Of a DNA stretch of 64,000 bases, positions 44,710 through 53,758 are shown one piece after another (position 1 is the stretch's first letter; each line of letters starts with the position of its first letter). Both the position numbers and the translations under genes were made by a program. Below the pieces are notes generated by a model. That model did not search any database, was not told the DNA's origin, and saw only the letters and a list, made by a program, of their open reading frames with translations. The DNA lies in assembly GCA_029941905.1 (NCBI GenBank), contig JAPYTQ010000004.1, positions 124,001 through 188,000 of the forward strand, written 5' to 3'. Source of the DNA: JAHRVQ01 sp029941905 (GTDB taxonomy: Bacteria > Pseudomonadota > Gammaproteobacteria > Pseudomonadales > Azotimanducaceae).

Positions 44710-45399
44710 CTAACACGCCAGCAACCAGCGTAGATGTGAAAAAGATGATACATAGGTACTTACAACAGCACCAACAAACTTTTCAGAAGACCCTTTCATA
44801 GTCGGTATATTAAGTAATGTATAGAATCTCGATCAAAGTCCACGACCTAGGTCGAAGGAGGCAATGTGGCGCAAATAACCCGGTTCCTGCGCTGCCTTTT
44901 TAGACCCTGGATAAGCCATCGTTCACATTTTGATCTCATATTGCGCGCTAACGAAAACGCCGCTTTCCAACCAATCGGCAATTTTTGGACAGGTGGTCCT
45001 AAAGCGGAGCTATCGGCCAAGTGCGGTCGTATGATAGCTACCTCTGCTTGAACATAGGATCAAACAAACCCGACAGCGTGGAGAATTTGCTAATCGGGCA
45101 GTATCCTTTTAGGCACTATTTTGTCTCAGCCTGTTAACGAAGCAAAGATAGCTTCCGAAATTCGTTACATACTCATGCGATTCCGCGATCCCACTACACC
45201 AATACTCAGCATTGCCCTGGTGTTGGCTAGTACTGGTATCATTCTGGTCAATCGTGTTGGGACCGAGAAAAATCCGGCTCAATGTAGGCCGCTTCACGGT
45301 ATGGTGTAGCATGCCAATCGGCTTGTTAGTAGTTAACATTGGTAGTTTACGAGTAGACTAGAAATCTGGCGGAGCGCCATACCAACAACAGGGGGCGTT
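44710..45399. other. Intergenic region between amidase and amino acid permease
   Basis: About 690 bases with no supported gene. A strong ribosome-like site GAAGGAGG (44853-44860) precedes an ATG that gives only four codons, and a GTG at 44866 that gives a 61-residue frame of no recognised family; it may be a dead or very small gene. Nothing else was recognised. Confidence 0.4.
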
Positions 45400-46878
45400 G
45401 TGTCCGGATCGGAAATTAAAACGAAATTGGCGGGCGGAGTCGAATACCACATCGCCGCTGAGGGCTACTTTGAAAGTCGTCGCCTGAAAAAATACGCTGG
45501 TGCCTGGTCGCTGTGGGCTCTGGGCGTCGGCGCTGTGATCTCTGGTGATTTTTCTGGTTGGAACCTGGGAGTGGGACAGGCCGGGTTTGGCGGTTTCCTG
45601 GTGGCGCTTGTCATTGTGACGGTGATGTATGTCGGGCTTTGCAGTTCGATCGCCGAAATGTCCACGGCTTTACCGCATACCGGCGGCGCGTACTCGTTTG
45701 GTCGCACAGCCATGGGCCCCTGGGGCGGTTACATCACCGGCCTCGCCGAGAACATGGAGTACGTCGTTACCACGGCGGTGGTCTGCTATTTTGCTGCAGC
45801 CTACCTGCAGAACATATTTGCGACTCCAGACAGTGCCCAGCCGCTGTGGTGGCTTGGACTATACGTGGTTTTCGTGGGGCTGAATATCTGGGGCGTGGAA
45901 GAGTCGTTTAAATTCATTGTGTTCATCACGGTGTTGGCGCTACTAATTCTAATCACGTTTTTTATCAGCGCGCTGCAACTTTTCAACTGGGATCTGTTGT
46001 GGAATATTCCGGCGGAGCCAGGTCAATCAACCTTCCTCCCTAAAGGCTGGGTGGGTGTTGGCGCTGCACTGCCTTTCGCCATCTGGCTGTACTTGGCGAT
46101 TGAACAACTACCACTGGCTGCGGAGGAAGCCACCGATATATCCCGAAACATGCCGCGGGGATTATTATGGGGACTTGCCACGTTAATGCTCACGGGCTTC
46201 CTAGTTACCGTGTTGAACATCGGCATAGGTGACGGTGCGGCCTATTTTGGTTCAGCCACGGAGGAGCCCCTGCTGGACGGCCTGAAGCTAACGGTGGGTG
46301 TCTCCAGTGCCAAGGTGTTAGGTCTGGTAGCCGTTGCTGGCTTGATCGCGAGTTTTCATGCCATTATTTATGCGTTTGGTCGCAATATATATTCCCTTGG
46401 CAGAGCTGGTTATTTCCCTCACTGGTTGTCAATCACGCATGCTGAGCAGAAGACACCTCACGTAGCACTTATCTCCGGGGCGGTCGTTGGCTACCTGGTA
46501 CTGATGCTGTTGTACGTTCTGGACCCCTCGGGAAGTGGCACCTTTGGAGGGGTGATTCTTAATATGGCAGTATTCGGCGCAGTCATCGCCTATGCTATGC
46601 AAATGACTTCCTATATTGTCATAAAGAGAAAATACCCGCAGCTTGATCGCCCCTTTGTCAGTCCGCTGGGAACTACCGGTGCGGTAGTGGCTTTACTCAT
46701 TTCCCTTGTCACTCTGGTATTGTTATTTCAGAATCCGGATTTTCGCCCGGGGGTTATGGGGGTCGCAATCTGGTTCATCTTAGGCTTACTGTATTTCGGC
46801 CTGCACGGCCGCAAGACCCTGGTCTATTCCCCGGAAGAGGAATTCGCGATCAGTTTGGCCGAAGAGAACGGGCAATGA
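45400..46878 (+). CDS. APC-family amino acid/ethanolamine permease
   Basis: 492 residues, GTG start, twelve hydrophobic segments. The N-terminus KKYAGAWSLWALGVGAVISG with a GxGA-type motif and the SIAEMSTALPHTGGAYSFGR stretch place it in the APC superfamily. Within it the sequence resembles the ethanolamine permease group (IWLYLAIEQLPLAAEEATD). It is probably a proton-coupled inner-membrane carrier. A 39-residue open frame is coupled to its stop. No ethanolamine ammonia-lyase or glutamine synthetase gene is close, so the substrate is open. Confidence 0.88.
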   Translation: MSGSEIKTKLAGGVEYHIAAEGYFESRRLKKYAGAWSLWALGVGAVISGDFSGWNLGVGQAGFGGFLVALVIVTVMYVGLCSSIAEMSTALPHTGGAYSFGRTAMGPWGGYITGLAENMEYVVTTAVVCYFAAAYLQNIFATPDSAQPLWWLGLYVVFVGLNIWGVEESFKFIVFITVLALLILITFFISALQLFNWDLLWNIPAEPGQSTFLPKGWVGVGAALPFAIWLYLAIEQLPLAAEEATDISRNMPRGLLWGLATLMLTGFLVTVLNIGIGDGAAYFGSATEEPLLDGLKLTVGVSSAKVLGLVAVAGLIASFHAIIYAFGRNIYSLGRAGYFPHWLSITHAEQKTPHVALISGAVVGYLVLMLLYVLDPSGSGTFGGVILNMAVFGAVIAYAMQMTSYIVIKRKYPQLDRPFVSPLGTTGAVVALLISLVTLVLLFQNPDFRPGVMGVAIWFILGLLYFGLHGRKTLVYSPEEEFAISLAEENGQ

Positions 46879-46994
46879 ACGCCGGTTTGAACCCAGTCAT
46901 ACCGAAAATTCTGTCTCTGGAACAAACAGAGGTTCTGCGTCTTGAAAAAATTACCAAGACGCTAGCTGCGGCGATCGAGAATGTAATGTTCTGA
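46875..46994 (+). CDS. Very small ORF coupled to the permease stop
   Basis: An ATG overlaps the permease TGA (ATGA) and opens 39 codons: a basic-neutral start (MNAGLNPVIPKI) then a helical stretch with Leu, Glu and Lys (VLRLEKITKTLAAAIENVMF). The coupling suggests real translation, but the product could be a truncated remnant of a once longer downstream gene. No family is recognised. Confidence 0.3.
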   Translation: MNAGLNPVIPKILSLEQTEVLRLEKITKTLAAAIENVMF

Positions 46995-47213
46995 CGTATC
47001 CATGTCAGCAATGGGTACGTTCCGACCAGGTCGATAATATCTAACCGATGTCAACTATCTTTGGTATTGCGGGCAAACAAACGGCTGAAGATTATTTGCC
47101 CGAATGCCTCCAGTAGGAACGGACAAATGCACATCCTAAGAGAACACGGGAAATTGCGCATCTTCAGTCCCCTGATGTAGTATGAGCAGCACAATGAGCA
47201 TCATTGAGTGTTT

Positions 47214-47345
47214 ATGGTTCTTTCTACGCCAGAAGAGACGAAATCGAATATCGAGACAATCGATGTTTTTGTTTCCTATTCTTCCGAGGATCTGGAACGT
47301 GTAAAACATTGATCGCCGCTTTTGAGGTGGACCTAAATACTATAA
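47214..47345 (+). pseudogene. Truncated TIR-domain gene remnant
   Basis: From an ATG at 47214 the frame reads VLSTPEETKSNIETIDVFVS and YSSEDLERVK, the start of a TIR domain (typical form VFISYSSxDxxxVxxL). After that it meets a stop (VKH, TGA). Adding one A to the AAAA run near 47301 restores VKTLIAAFEVDLN, the expected second helix of a TIR domain. The similarity ends where the convergent amidohydrolase gene begins (47333), so most of the domain is gone. TIR domains in bacteria are common in NAD-degrading defence proteins. The rest of the 338-base gap 46995-47332 shows nothing I can support. Confidence 0.55.
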
Positions 47346-48331
47346 ATCCTTGCAGCAGTCCCATAGAACATTGCATCTTTTTCATCGGCAGAAAAGTCAG
47401 CAACAATTTTCTTCAGTCCGTTATATAGCACGGGGTAGGAGAGGGAAAATTTATCCACGGGGAAGTTACTCTCGAACATGCAGCGTTCGGGTCCAAAGCA
47501 CTCAATGGTATGCAGATAGTAGTCGCGTTGTGCCGATACGAACTCGTCGGATGTGGGAGGCTGTTCTCTGGTATGCCAGCCGAATCCATTATCCGGCATT
47601 GCCAGGCCGCCAATCTTCGCAACCACATTATCGCACCGGGCGATTTCAGCGATATCAGTTTTCCATTGCTCGAATATAGCCTCTCGTTGGCTTTCATAAG
47701 GACCCACGCCCAGTGGTGTTCCGAAATGATCCAGTATCATCACTGTGTCAGGAGCGGACCTGGCGAGAGCAACGAAATCCTGATTCTGGTAATGATAGTG
47801 CCAGGTATCGAAAGTGTATCCCAGTTTCCCAAGTGTTTTGACACCTGATCTGAATGACTCGTTTTCGTACAATCCCTCGGGCGCCTGACCGGCAATTAAC
47901 AGTGCTTCGGGGTGTTCTGCATGAGCACCGGCGTGACGAATACCACGGAAACGGCCGTTGCCGAGATCGTTGTGGGCAGCCAGAACATCTTGCAGTCTGT
48001 CATCCAGCGTCAGGTCAGCGTGGGCGACGATGGCGGAAATTTCAGAACCTGGTCCCGCAGCGGAAATGGTTGCGAGGGAATCGACAAATTTGGTCTCACC
48101 CAATGGTTTCAGGTGCTCAGGCCCTTCATTCAGATATTCTGCGTGGCATTCCACGAATACTGTTTTTAGCACATTGTGACCCGAACCCGTGTCTTGCCAC
48201 AGATCTTCCAGGAGATAACCTGGCCCTCGACCGTGCCAGAGATGGTGATGGGGATCAATTATCCGCTGTTCCGGGTCAATAATTTCTTCGCGGACAGATT
48301 GCAGCCATTCCGGGGTACCTGGGTTTGCCAT
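47333..48331 (-). CDS. Amidohydrolase family protein (PDC-hydrolase/lactonase-like)
   Basis: A 332-residue TIM-barrel hydrolase of the Amidohydro_2 type. It starts with the metal motif IIDPHHHLWHGRGPGYLLED. VFVECHAEYLNEG and HYHYQNQDFVALARSAPDTV follow, then ILDHFGTPLGVGPYES. The ESNFPVDKFSLSY stretch near the end holds the last acidic ligand region. Relatives are 2-pyrone-4,6-dicarboxylate hydrolases and L-fuconolactonases. It lies 20 bases downstream of a cupin gene on the same strand. Substrate is unknown. Confidence 0.88.
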   Translation of the reverse strand: MANPGTPEWLQSVREEIIDPEQRIIDPHHHLWHGRGPGYLLEDLWQDTGSGHNVLKTVFVECHAEYLNEGPEHLKPLGETKFVDSLATISAAGPGSEISAIVAHADLTLDDRLQDVLAAHNDLGNGRFRGIRHAGAHAEHPEALLIAGQAPEGLYENESFRSGVKTLGKLGYTFDTWHYHYQNQDFVALARSAPDTVMILDHFGTPLGVGPYESQREAIFEQWKTDIAEIARCDNVVAKIGGLAMPDNGFGWHTREQPPTSDEFVSAQRDYYLHTIECFGPERCMFESNFPVDKFSLSYPVLYNGLKKIVADFSADEKDAMFYGTAARIYSI

Positions 48332-48351
48332 GTTGATTTCTCGTATTACAG

Positions 48352-48999
48352 TTAAGAGAGGTGTCCGGTTTTAAGGTAGAACACCGTCAGGGTTTTCGAT
48401 CTGAGTTCTGCCGAAGTTGCCGGGCTTCGAATCCAGGCACCTTCATTGTAATTCTCCCCTGAGCTGAAAAGAGCGCCTGAGAGCACTAAAATTTCATATC
48501 CGGGTTTGGCACAGGAGATCTGGTAGCTGCCATCGGTTTGCAGGCGAACCAGTGTCACCACCTCACTGCCGAAATGGTGCAGTTGCTGAATTTCTACACC
48601 AGGACCAACTTGCACCCAATTATTGTGGCGGGTATCTATGCTGAACTGAGTCTGGTCTTCAGGATCAAACTGAAATAGTTTGACGAAAATAATGCAACCC
48701 TCGGCACTAAATGGTGTGTGTTGTGTGTTGATTGGGTTGCGCACATAAGTACCCAAAGGATAGTCGCCATGTTCGTCCGAAAATATACCTTCCAGAACCA
48801 GAAATTCTTCTCCGCCATCGTGATTGTGGGGTGAAAAATAACTGTTGGCCCCATAGCGGACGATAGAAGTCGCGCGGCCGGTTTCAGCTTCCAATCGGTC
48901 GAGCATTTTTCGTTGCACCCCAGCCATGGGAGAGTTGACCCATTCAATTTGGCTGGTGTCCAGGACGACCGTCTGCGCAAAGTCTGCATTTATTCTCAT
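48352..48999 (-). CDS. Double-cupin protein (ChrR-type)
   Basis: 215 residues from the ATG at 48999 (GTG at 49032 is possible). Two cupin units are seen. The first carries the metal motif YFSPHNHDGGEEFLVLEGIF followed by YVRNPINTQH. The second is a degenerate copy with CAKPGYEILVLSGALFSSGE and GAWIRSPATSAEL. ChrR cupins sense oxidants as anti-sigma factors, but the zinc-binding N-terminal domain of ChrR is absent, so this is more likely a small enzyme or binding protein. It is probably co-transcribed with the amidohydrolase. Confidence 0.8.
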   Translation of the reverse strand: MRINADFAQTVVLDTSQIEWVNSPMAGVQRKMLDRLEAETGRATSIVRYGANSYFSPHNHDGGEEFLVLEGIFSDEHGDYPLGTYVRNPINTQHTPFSAEGCIIFVKLFQFDPEDQTQFSIDTRHNNWVQVGPGVEIQQLHHFGSEVVTLVRLQTDGSYQISCAKPGYEILVLSGALFSSGENYNEGAWIRSPATSAELRSKTLTVFYLKTGHLS

Positions 49000-49070
49000 C
49001 GCTTTGTGACTCACGTAAACACGAGTTGGCACACCTGTTAGCTTTTTATCGGGCGCTTGCCAGGGCCCAG

Positions 49071-50192
49071 CTAGTCGCCACCAAAGCGTAAATTATCAGG
49101 TAACTCGAATCGAAACTCAAGACCGGACGCAACGACAGGTGCGCCTTTACTGAGTTGTGGCGAGTAACGAAGTGATTCCGCGGTTTTGATGGCGACGGAC
49201 TCAACGGCACTTGAAGATGACGACTTGATCCTGGTGTTAATCACGAAACCCGTTTTGCTTACATCGAACTCAACAATGGCGGTGCCACCCACGCCATCGT
49301 TAGCGACACCATCTGAATTACGGACACCTAACAGGGGAGGGTTGAATTGACGGCCTTCGAACAGCCGTTCAGCCACAGCGTTACCGTTGACACTGGAGGC
49401 CATCGCAAAGCCCAGGCAGTGCTCGGTGGCAGCATCACTTTTCTCAAGGGTTTCAAGAACGATGACCAGCATCTTACGGGTTGCTGCATTCAATTGCCTG
49501 CTGATGGCATCTTCTGATGAAAAAGCCTCCAGTGCCTGGGTTAAGGTTTTTCTGGCCTTTCTGTTCTTCCGGTCTTCGAACTGAATACGTCCCAGGTTCA
49601 ATCCGGCCATGCCAACCCGCAGGTCATTTAGCCCGACCTGACGAGAATAAAACCGGTGAGAATCCTCCAGGTAATCTTCTGCCAGATCCGATTCACCGAC
49701 CTTAAACAGCGCCATACCTGCAGTCCACTGTATCTTGGCGGTGAGGGCGTCTTTTTTGTCCTTACGAGCAATATCCAGGGCTCTGCTAAAGTACTTGTTG
49801 GCTTCTACCGGCATGAGGTAGGCGTTTGATTTCCCCAGTTCCAGCAAGGGGTCAATGAGTTCTGTTGACTGATTGCCGTGATTGTTGGATTTTGCCTCAA
49901 GACAAAGTGTCAGTTGATCAACTGCTGTTTGATACTGTTTTGACCGCATTAGCTCGCGAGCGTAATTCAGGCGCAGGTTCGAGACATTTTCCCCATCCTT
50001 GTCGAACATCTTTAAACCTTCCTGCAGTGCTGTGTCTGAAGTACGCAGCGCAACTGGCCAGTTCCTCGCCGTTCTTGCCTCCTGGTATGCCTGGTAAGCC
50101 TCTTTGAAAGATTCAGTATCCGCGGTGGTGGGCACAGGGGCCAGCAGAATCGTTAAAACCAAAACCCGTGTAAAGTGCTGACCCAATCGCAT
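49071..50192 (-). CDS. Secreted TPR protein with TonB-like C-terminal domain
   Basis: A 373-residue protein with a signal peptide (LGQHFTRVLVLTILLAPVPT) and TPR-like helix pairs from about 30 to 250. A TonB-C type domain follows at about 285-370 (GVGGTAIVEFDVSKTGFVIN, then SVAIKTAESLRYSPQ). There is no N-terminal membrane anchor of the TonB type after signal cleavage and no proline-rich linker, so it is not a classical energy transducer. It may bind periplasmic partners. It is divergent from the alcohol dehydrogenase gene. Function is unknown. Confidence 0.75.
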   Translation of the reverse strand: MRLGQHFTRVLVLTILLAPVPTTADTESFKEAYQAYQEARTARNWPVALRTSDTALQEGLKMFDKDGENVSNLRLNYARELMRSKQYQTAVDQLTLCLEAKSNNHGNQSTELIDPLLELGKSNAYLMPVEANKYFSRALDIARKDKKDALTAKIQWTAGMALFKVGESDLAEDYLEDSHRFYSRQVGLNDLRVGMAGLNLGRIQFEDRKNRKARKTLTQALEAFSSEDAISRQLNAATRKMLVIVLETLEKSDAATEHCLGFAMASSVNGNAVAERLFEGRQFNPPLLGVRNSDGVANDGVGGTAIVEFDVSKTGFVINTRIKSSSSSAVESVAIKTAESLRYSPQLSKGAPVVASGLEFRFELPDNLRFGGD

Positions 50193-50326
50193 AGTGTGAA
50201 CCTCCAGGTGTTGGTTTTGATGATTGCGTGGTTTTATAACATATCTGGACCATACTCGTCATGATTTGACACGGGACATGATGTAACATAACCGAACTAT
50301 CTAGCCATGAGAATGAGTACAATAAA

Positions 50327-51421
50327 ATGCCAACCCCCGCACGTGTTGTAGTACTACCCCAGGAACCAGGTCCATTGGAAGTTGTCAGTCTGGATTTACC
50401 CGATCCGGATCCGTATCAGGTGATAGTAAAGCAGTATGCAAGCGGAGTCTGCCACAGCCAGTTGCATCAGATGCATAACCCCCGGGTCAGCCCGGTGATC
50501 CTTGGGCATGAATCCACAGGGGTTGTCCTCAAGACGGGTAGCGAGGTCAGTCATGTTCAACAGGGCGATACCGTGATGGTTACCTGGGTACCCCGGGACG
50601 CGGCTAACACGACACGAGCCCCTTTGCCCGTGGCGCTTGATCTTCCCGATGGCTCAGTGGCAAAAGCAGGTAACGTATTTACCTGGTCTGATACAACCAT
50701 CGCCGATGAACAATATGTAGTTAAGGTCAATGCGGATATTAACAAAGAGGTAACCGCGATTATTGGCTGTGCCGTGATGACCGGAGCGGGCGCGGTGGAA
50801 AATACCGCGGCAGTAAAAGCGGGTGAAAGTGTTGTCATCTTTGGTGTCGGCGGCGTGGGATTGTCCGCTGTCGTGGCTGCCAAAGCCGTAGGCGCCAACC
50901 CGATTATTGCGGTGGATCTTGATGAGGAGAAACTAAAATTCGCCCGACAGTTTGGTGCCACCCATACCATTAATGCGGCAGACGGCAACCCCATCGACAA
51001 GATTCGTGAACTGACGACTAATCCTGACAAGCGAAGTTTCAGAGGCTTGCCGATTTCGGGCGCGGACTATGCGTTTGATTGCATTGGCCTGAAGCAAACC
51101 ATGGAACAAATTATTCCAGCAGTAAAAAGTGGTTTCTTTGGAGCGGAGCCCGGAGGCACAGCTGTTCTGGTGGGCGTGCCGCAAACAACCGTGGAGTTAA
51201 ATGCCGGTGATATTCTTGTTAACGAAAAGAAATTTATCGGCAGCATCGGCGGTAGCTGCTCCCCGGACCGGGACTTCCCCAAATATCTTCAATGGTACGA
51301 AAAGGGCATGCTGGATCTTGATTGTATGGTGACAGAACGATTCACCATCGATCAAATTAATGAAGCGACCAAAGCGCTGGAAAATGGAGAAATTGCTGGT
51401 AGGGCTATTCTCGTATTCTGA
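50327..51421 (+). CDS. Medium-chain alcohol dehydrogenase without the structural zinc lobe
   Basis: 364 residues. Catalytic zinc ligands are present: Cys in SGVCHSQLHQ, His-Glu in LGHESTGVV and Cys in IIGCAVMTGAGAV. The Rossmann motif is FGVGGVGLSAVVAAK with an Asp (IIAVDLDEEK) favouring NAD. The four-cysteine structural zinc loop found in class I/III enzymes is replaced by VTWVPRDAANTTRAPLPVAL, which has no cysteines. It should oxidise an alcohol or aldehyde adduct; the substrate is unknown. It converges with the nitronate monooxygenase gene. Confidence 0.9.
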   Translation: MPTPARVVVLPQEPGPLEVVSLDLPDPDPYQVIVKQYASGVCHSQLHQMHNPRVSPVILGHESTGVVLKTGSEVSHVQQGDTVMVTWVPRDAANTTRAPLPVALDLPDGSVAKAGNVFTWSDTTIADEQYVVKVNADINKEVTAIIGCAVMTGAGAVENTAAVKAGESVVIFGVGGVGLSAVVAAKAVGANPIIAVDLDEEKLKFARQFGATHTINAADGNPIDKIRELTTNPDKRSFRGLPISGADYAFDCIGLKQTMEQIIPAVKSGFFGAEPGGTAVLVGVPQTTVELNAGDILVNEKKFIGSIGGSCSPDRDFPKYLQWYEKGMLDLDCMVTERFTIDQINEATKALENGEIAGRAILVF

Positions 51422-51448
51422 GCATGACAAATTTAGCCTGAAGGAATA

Positions 51449-52579
51449 CTAGTCTTCGAGGGATGCACTTAATCTCTCAGCAGCTTTCAGGTAATCTTCC
51501 ATGAATTCATAGACAACCGCCTTGCTGGATTGTTTCGAGTTCATCAAACCGACACCCTGACCGACGAAATAGGTGGCCAGCTGTTTGGCGCCCTGATGGC
51601 CGGTTTCGGCGAGCCTGGTGACTTTTGCCAGGGGTGCTTCACTAACAAGGGATTGAAGGGGCATGGGCAGTGGTTCCGGTGCCTCTTCAGATTCCCAGGC
51701 ATCAGTCCATGGAGACCGGAGCTGTCTCGAATACTTTCCTGTTCGTGCTTTGGAACGAACGGTCTGGCGTGAACTGGCAGCGAGAAATTTCTCCTGAATG
51801 ATGGGGGAAACCTCCGCTTCTGTCACTGTCAGCCACATAGAACCTGTCCACACACCCGCGGCACCCATTGCCATACAGGCTGCCATTTGTCGCCCGGTCA
51901 CAATGCCTCCAGCAGCCAGAACAGGTACGTTGTAGGCTTCAACAGCTTCACAAACCTCAGGCACCAGAACCATGGTTGACACTTCACCACAGTGGCCACC
52001 GGCTTCGGTGCCAGCAACAACCAGCACATCAACCCCGGCTTCCACCTGTTTTACGGCGTGCTCCTTCGCGCCTACCAGAGCCGCGACAACGACATCGTTC
52101 AGCTTCCCCATATCCAGCATATAACGCGGTGGTACGCCCAGGGCGTTTGCGATCAGCTTGATGGGATGGGAGAAGGCGACATCTATGATATTTGCTGCCC
52201 TGCTTTCCGTTAGAAATCCGCCACCGGCGCGCATTTCCTTTGGATAAACATCGGCGGTATCAATATTGTGCCGGGCGAGAATACCGGCCGCAAAATTTCG
52301 ATGCTCATCCCCGACCAACTCCCTGATTTCATCTTCGGTGACGTTGTCATCGGTCACGGCCATGCTTGTCGGCGCGATAAGATCCACACCGTAGGGTTTG
52401 CCGTCGATATGTTCATCAATCCACTTGAGTTCCATTTCCAGGGTCTCGGCATTGTAGCCCGCAGCCCCCAGAACACCCATGCCACCCGCCTTTGATACCT
52501 CGACCACAACATCACGACAGTGCGTAAATGCGACCAGGGGAAATTCAATACCTAACATGTCACAGATTGGGGATTTCAT
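51449..52579 (-). CDS. Nitronate monooxygenase family flavoprotein
   Basis: A 376-residue FMN TIM-barrel of the NMO/2-nitropropane dioxygenase family. It begins CDMLGIEFPLVAFTHCRDVV, with KAGGMGVLGAAGYNAETLEM, then DVLVVAGTEAGGHCGEVSTM (flavin phosphate and catalytic region) and VLAAGGIVTGRQMAACMAMG. The usual catalytic His is replaced in context by TEAGGHCG, which retains a His. Related proteins oxidise alkyl nitronates or act as enoyl reductases. It is a single minus-strand gene. Substrate is unknown. Confidence 0.88.
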   Translation of the reverse strand: MKSPICDMLGIEFPLVAFTHCRDVVVEVSKAGGMGVLGAAGYNAETLEMELKWIDEHIDGKPYGVDLIAPTSMAVTDDNVTEDEIRELVGDEHRNFAAGILARHNIDTADVYPKEMRAGGGFLTESRAANIIDVAFSHPIKLIANALGVPPRYMLDMGKLNDVVVAALVGAKEHAVKQVEAGVDVLVVAGTEAGGHCGEVSTMVLVPEVCEAVEAYNVPVLAAGGIVTGRQMAACMAMGAAGVWTGSMWLTVTEAEVSPIIQEKFLAASSRQTVRSKARTGKYSRQLRSPWTDAWESEEAPEPLPMPLQSLVSEAPLAKVTRLAETGHQGAKQLATYFVGQGVGLMNSKQSSKAVVYEFMEDYLKAAERLSASLED

Positions 52580-52786
52580 TTGCAGTTTACCTTCCGATAT
52601 CTAGTTTGCCTGCCGGACAACATACACCGTCAGGAGTGACATTGCATACCGGATATTATGAGGTATTAGGCAGATTTATCGCGTTTTTATGTAACACGCG
52701 TCCAATGTGTTCGGAAAGACTCTCTTTGGTTAAAAGTTGGCAGAAAGTTTCGATATGTTGAATCTGAAGCGAGTCGGTGCCTATGA

Positions 52787-53602
52787 CTAATAAGGCTTAT
52801 CACCCTTCACCGTAACCCGTGTCCCACTGCGGGTTTCCGGGAAATAATCCCACACTGCCATGTGTTGCGTGCAGCGGTTGTCCCAGATGGCCATTGAGTT
52901 GGCCTGCCATTGAAAGCGGCAGTGGAAGTTAGGATTCTTGACATGGTCAAATAGCATCGCCAGTAAGCTGTCACTTTCGTTTTTGGTCACCCCTTTTATC
53001 TGCCTGGTGAAGCCACTATTGACGTAAAGTGCTTTTTGTCCGGTAACGGGATGGGTGCGAACAACCGGGTGTTCGGATCTGGGGTTTTCTCTTTGCGGCT
53101 GGTGGTCGCCGTAAAACCCTTTATAACTGGCGGAGTGAACTGCTGTCAGCCCGGACAACAGATCCTTAACTGGCTCGCTTAACGTGTTATAGGCTGCATA
53201 CATATTGGCCCAGAGTGTGTCGCCACCCTGTGATGGCGTTCGGTGGATATGAAGAATGCTCGCCATAGGTGGCTCTGAGTCCGCAGAGACATCGGAATGC
53301 CAACCTTCGCCGTTATTGCGAAAGGAATCTTTGTCGGTATGTATTTTCATCAGTGCAGGATTGTCATCCCGATAGGGCGCTGCCGGATGGATATGCAGTT
53401 CACCGAATCGCTGGCCCAGGCGCAATTGTTGTTCATGGGTAATGGATTGGTCTCGAAAGAAAAGCACCAGGTGGCTCATCCAGGCTGAGTGGAGTTCTGC
53501 AAAAGATTCTTCACTGAGCTCGTTGGTCAGGTCAACACCGTGGATAACGGCGCCGATGCCAGGTGTCAGTGGTTCAACATCAAAGTGTTTGAAATCAGTC
53601 AT
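52787..53602 (-). CDS. TauD/TfdA-family Fe(II)/2-oxoglutarate dioxygenase
   Basis: A 271-residue dioxygenase; the ATG at 53602 is preferred to a TTG at 53614. Iron ligands are in EGWHSDVSADSEPPM (His, Asp) and IWDNRCTQHMAVWDY (His), and the 2-oxoglutarate Arg is in SGTRVTVKGDKP. HRTPSQGGDTLWANMYAAY matches the TauD core. It is a paralogue of the dioxygenase at 42173 with the same layout but clearly different sequence. It is divergent from an LLM gene. Substrate is unknown. Confidence 0.92.
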   Translation of the reverse strand: MTDFKHFDVEPLTPGIGAVIHGVDLTNELSEESFAELHSAWMSHLVLFFRDQSITHEQQLRLGQRFGELHIHPAAPYRDDNPALMKIHTDKDSFRNNGEGWHSDVSADSEPPMASILHIHRTPSQGGDTLWANMYAAYNTLSEPVKDLLSGLTAVHSASYKGFYGDHQPQRENPRSEHPVVRTHPVTGQKALYVNSGFTRQIKGVTKNESDSLLAMLFDHVKNPNFHCRFQWQANSMAIWDNRCTQHMAVWDYFPETRSGTRVTVKGDKPY

Positions 53603-53758
53603 TGCGTGGCGCAAGGTTAATGTAGCGTTCCGTTAACCCCGAGTGTACACCTCGTGGGGAGAACGGAACAGGGGCGCTGGTCTGGATCTCGAAGAAAGGG
53701 TATGTTGGGTCTGGTACTAAAAGGCGCTAGTCTACTCAGGCATACAAGGGGAATTGAA

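Noticed and set aside
47049..47117. Short frame MSTIFGIAGKQTAEDYLPEC resembling a class II glutaminase start
   Set aside because: It lacks the catalytic Cys after Met and stops after 22 codons; the likeness is too slight.
47204..47428. Plus-strand 74-residue frame beginning MSVYGSFYARR
   Set aside because: Its first half is out of frame with the TIR-like start, and its second half overlaps the real amidohydrolase C-terminus. Only the short TIR-like part is informative.
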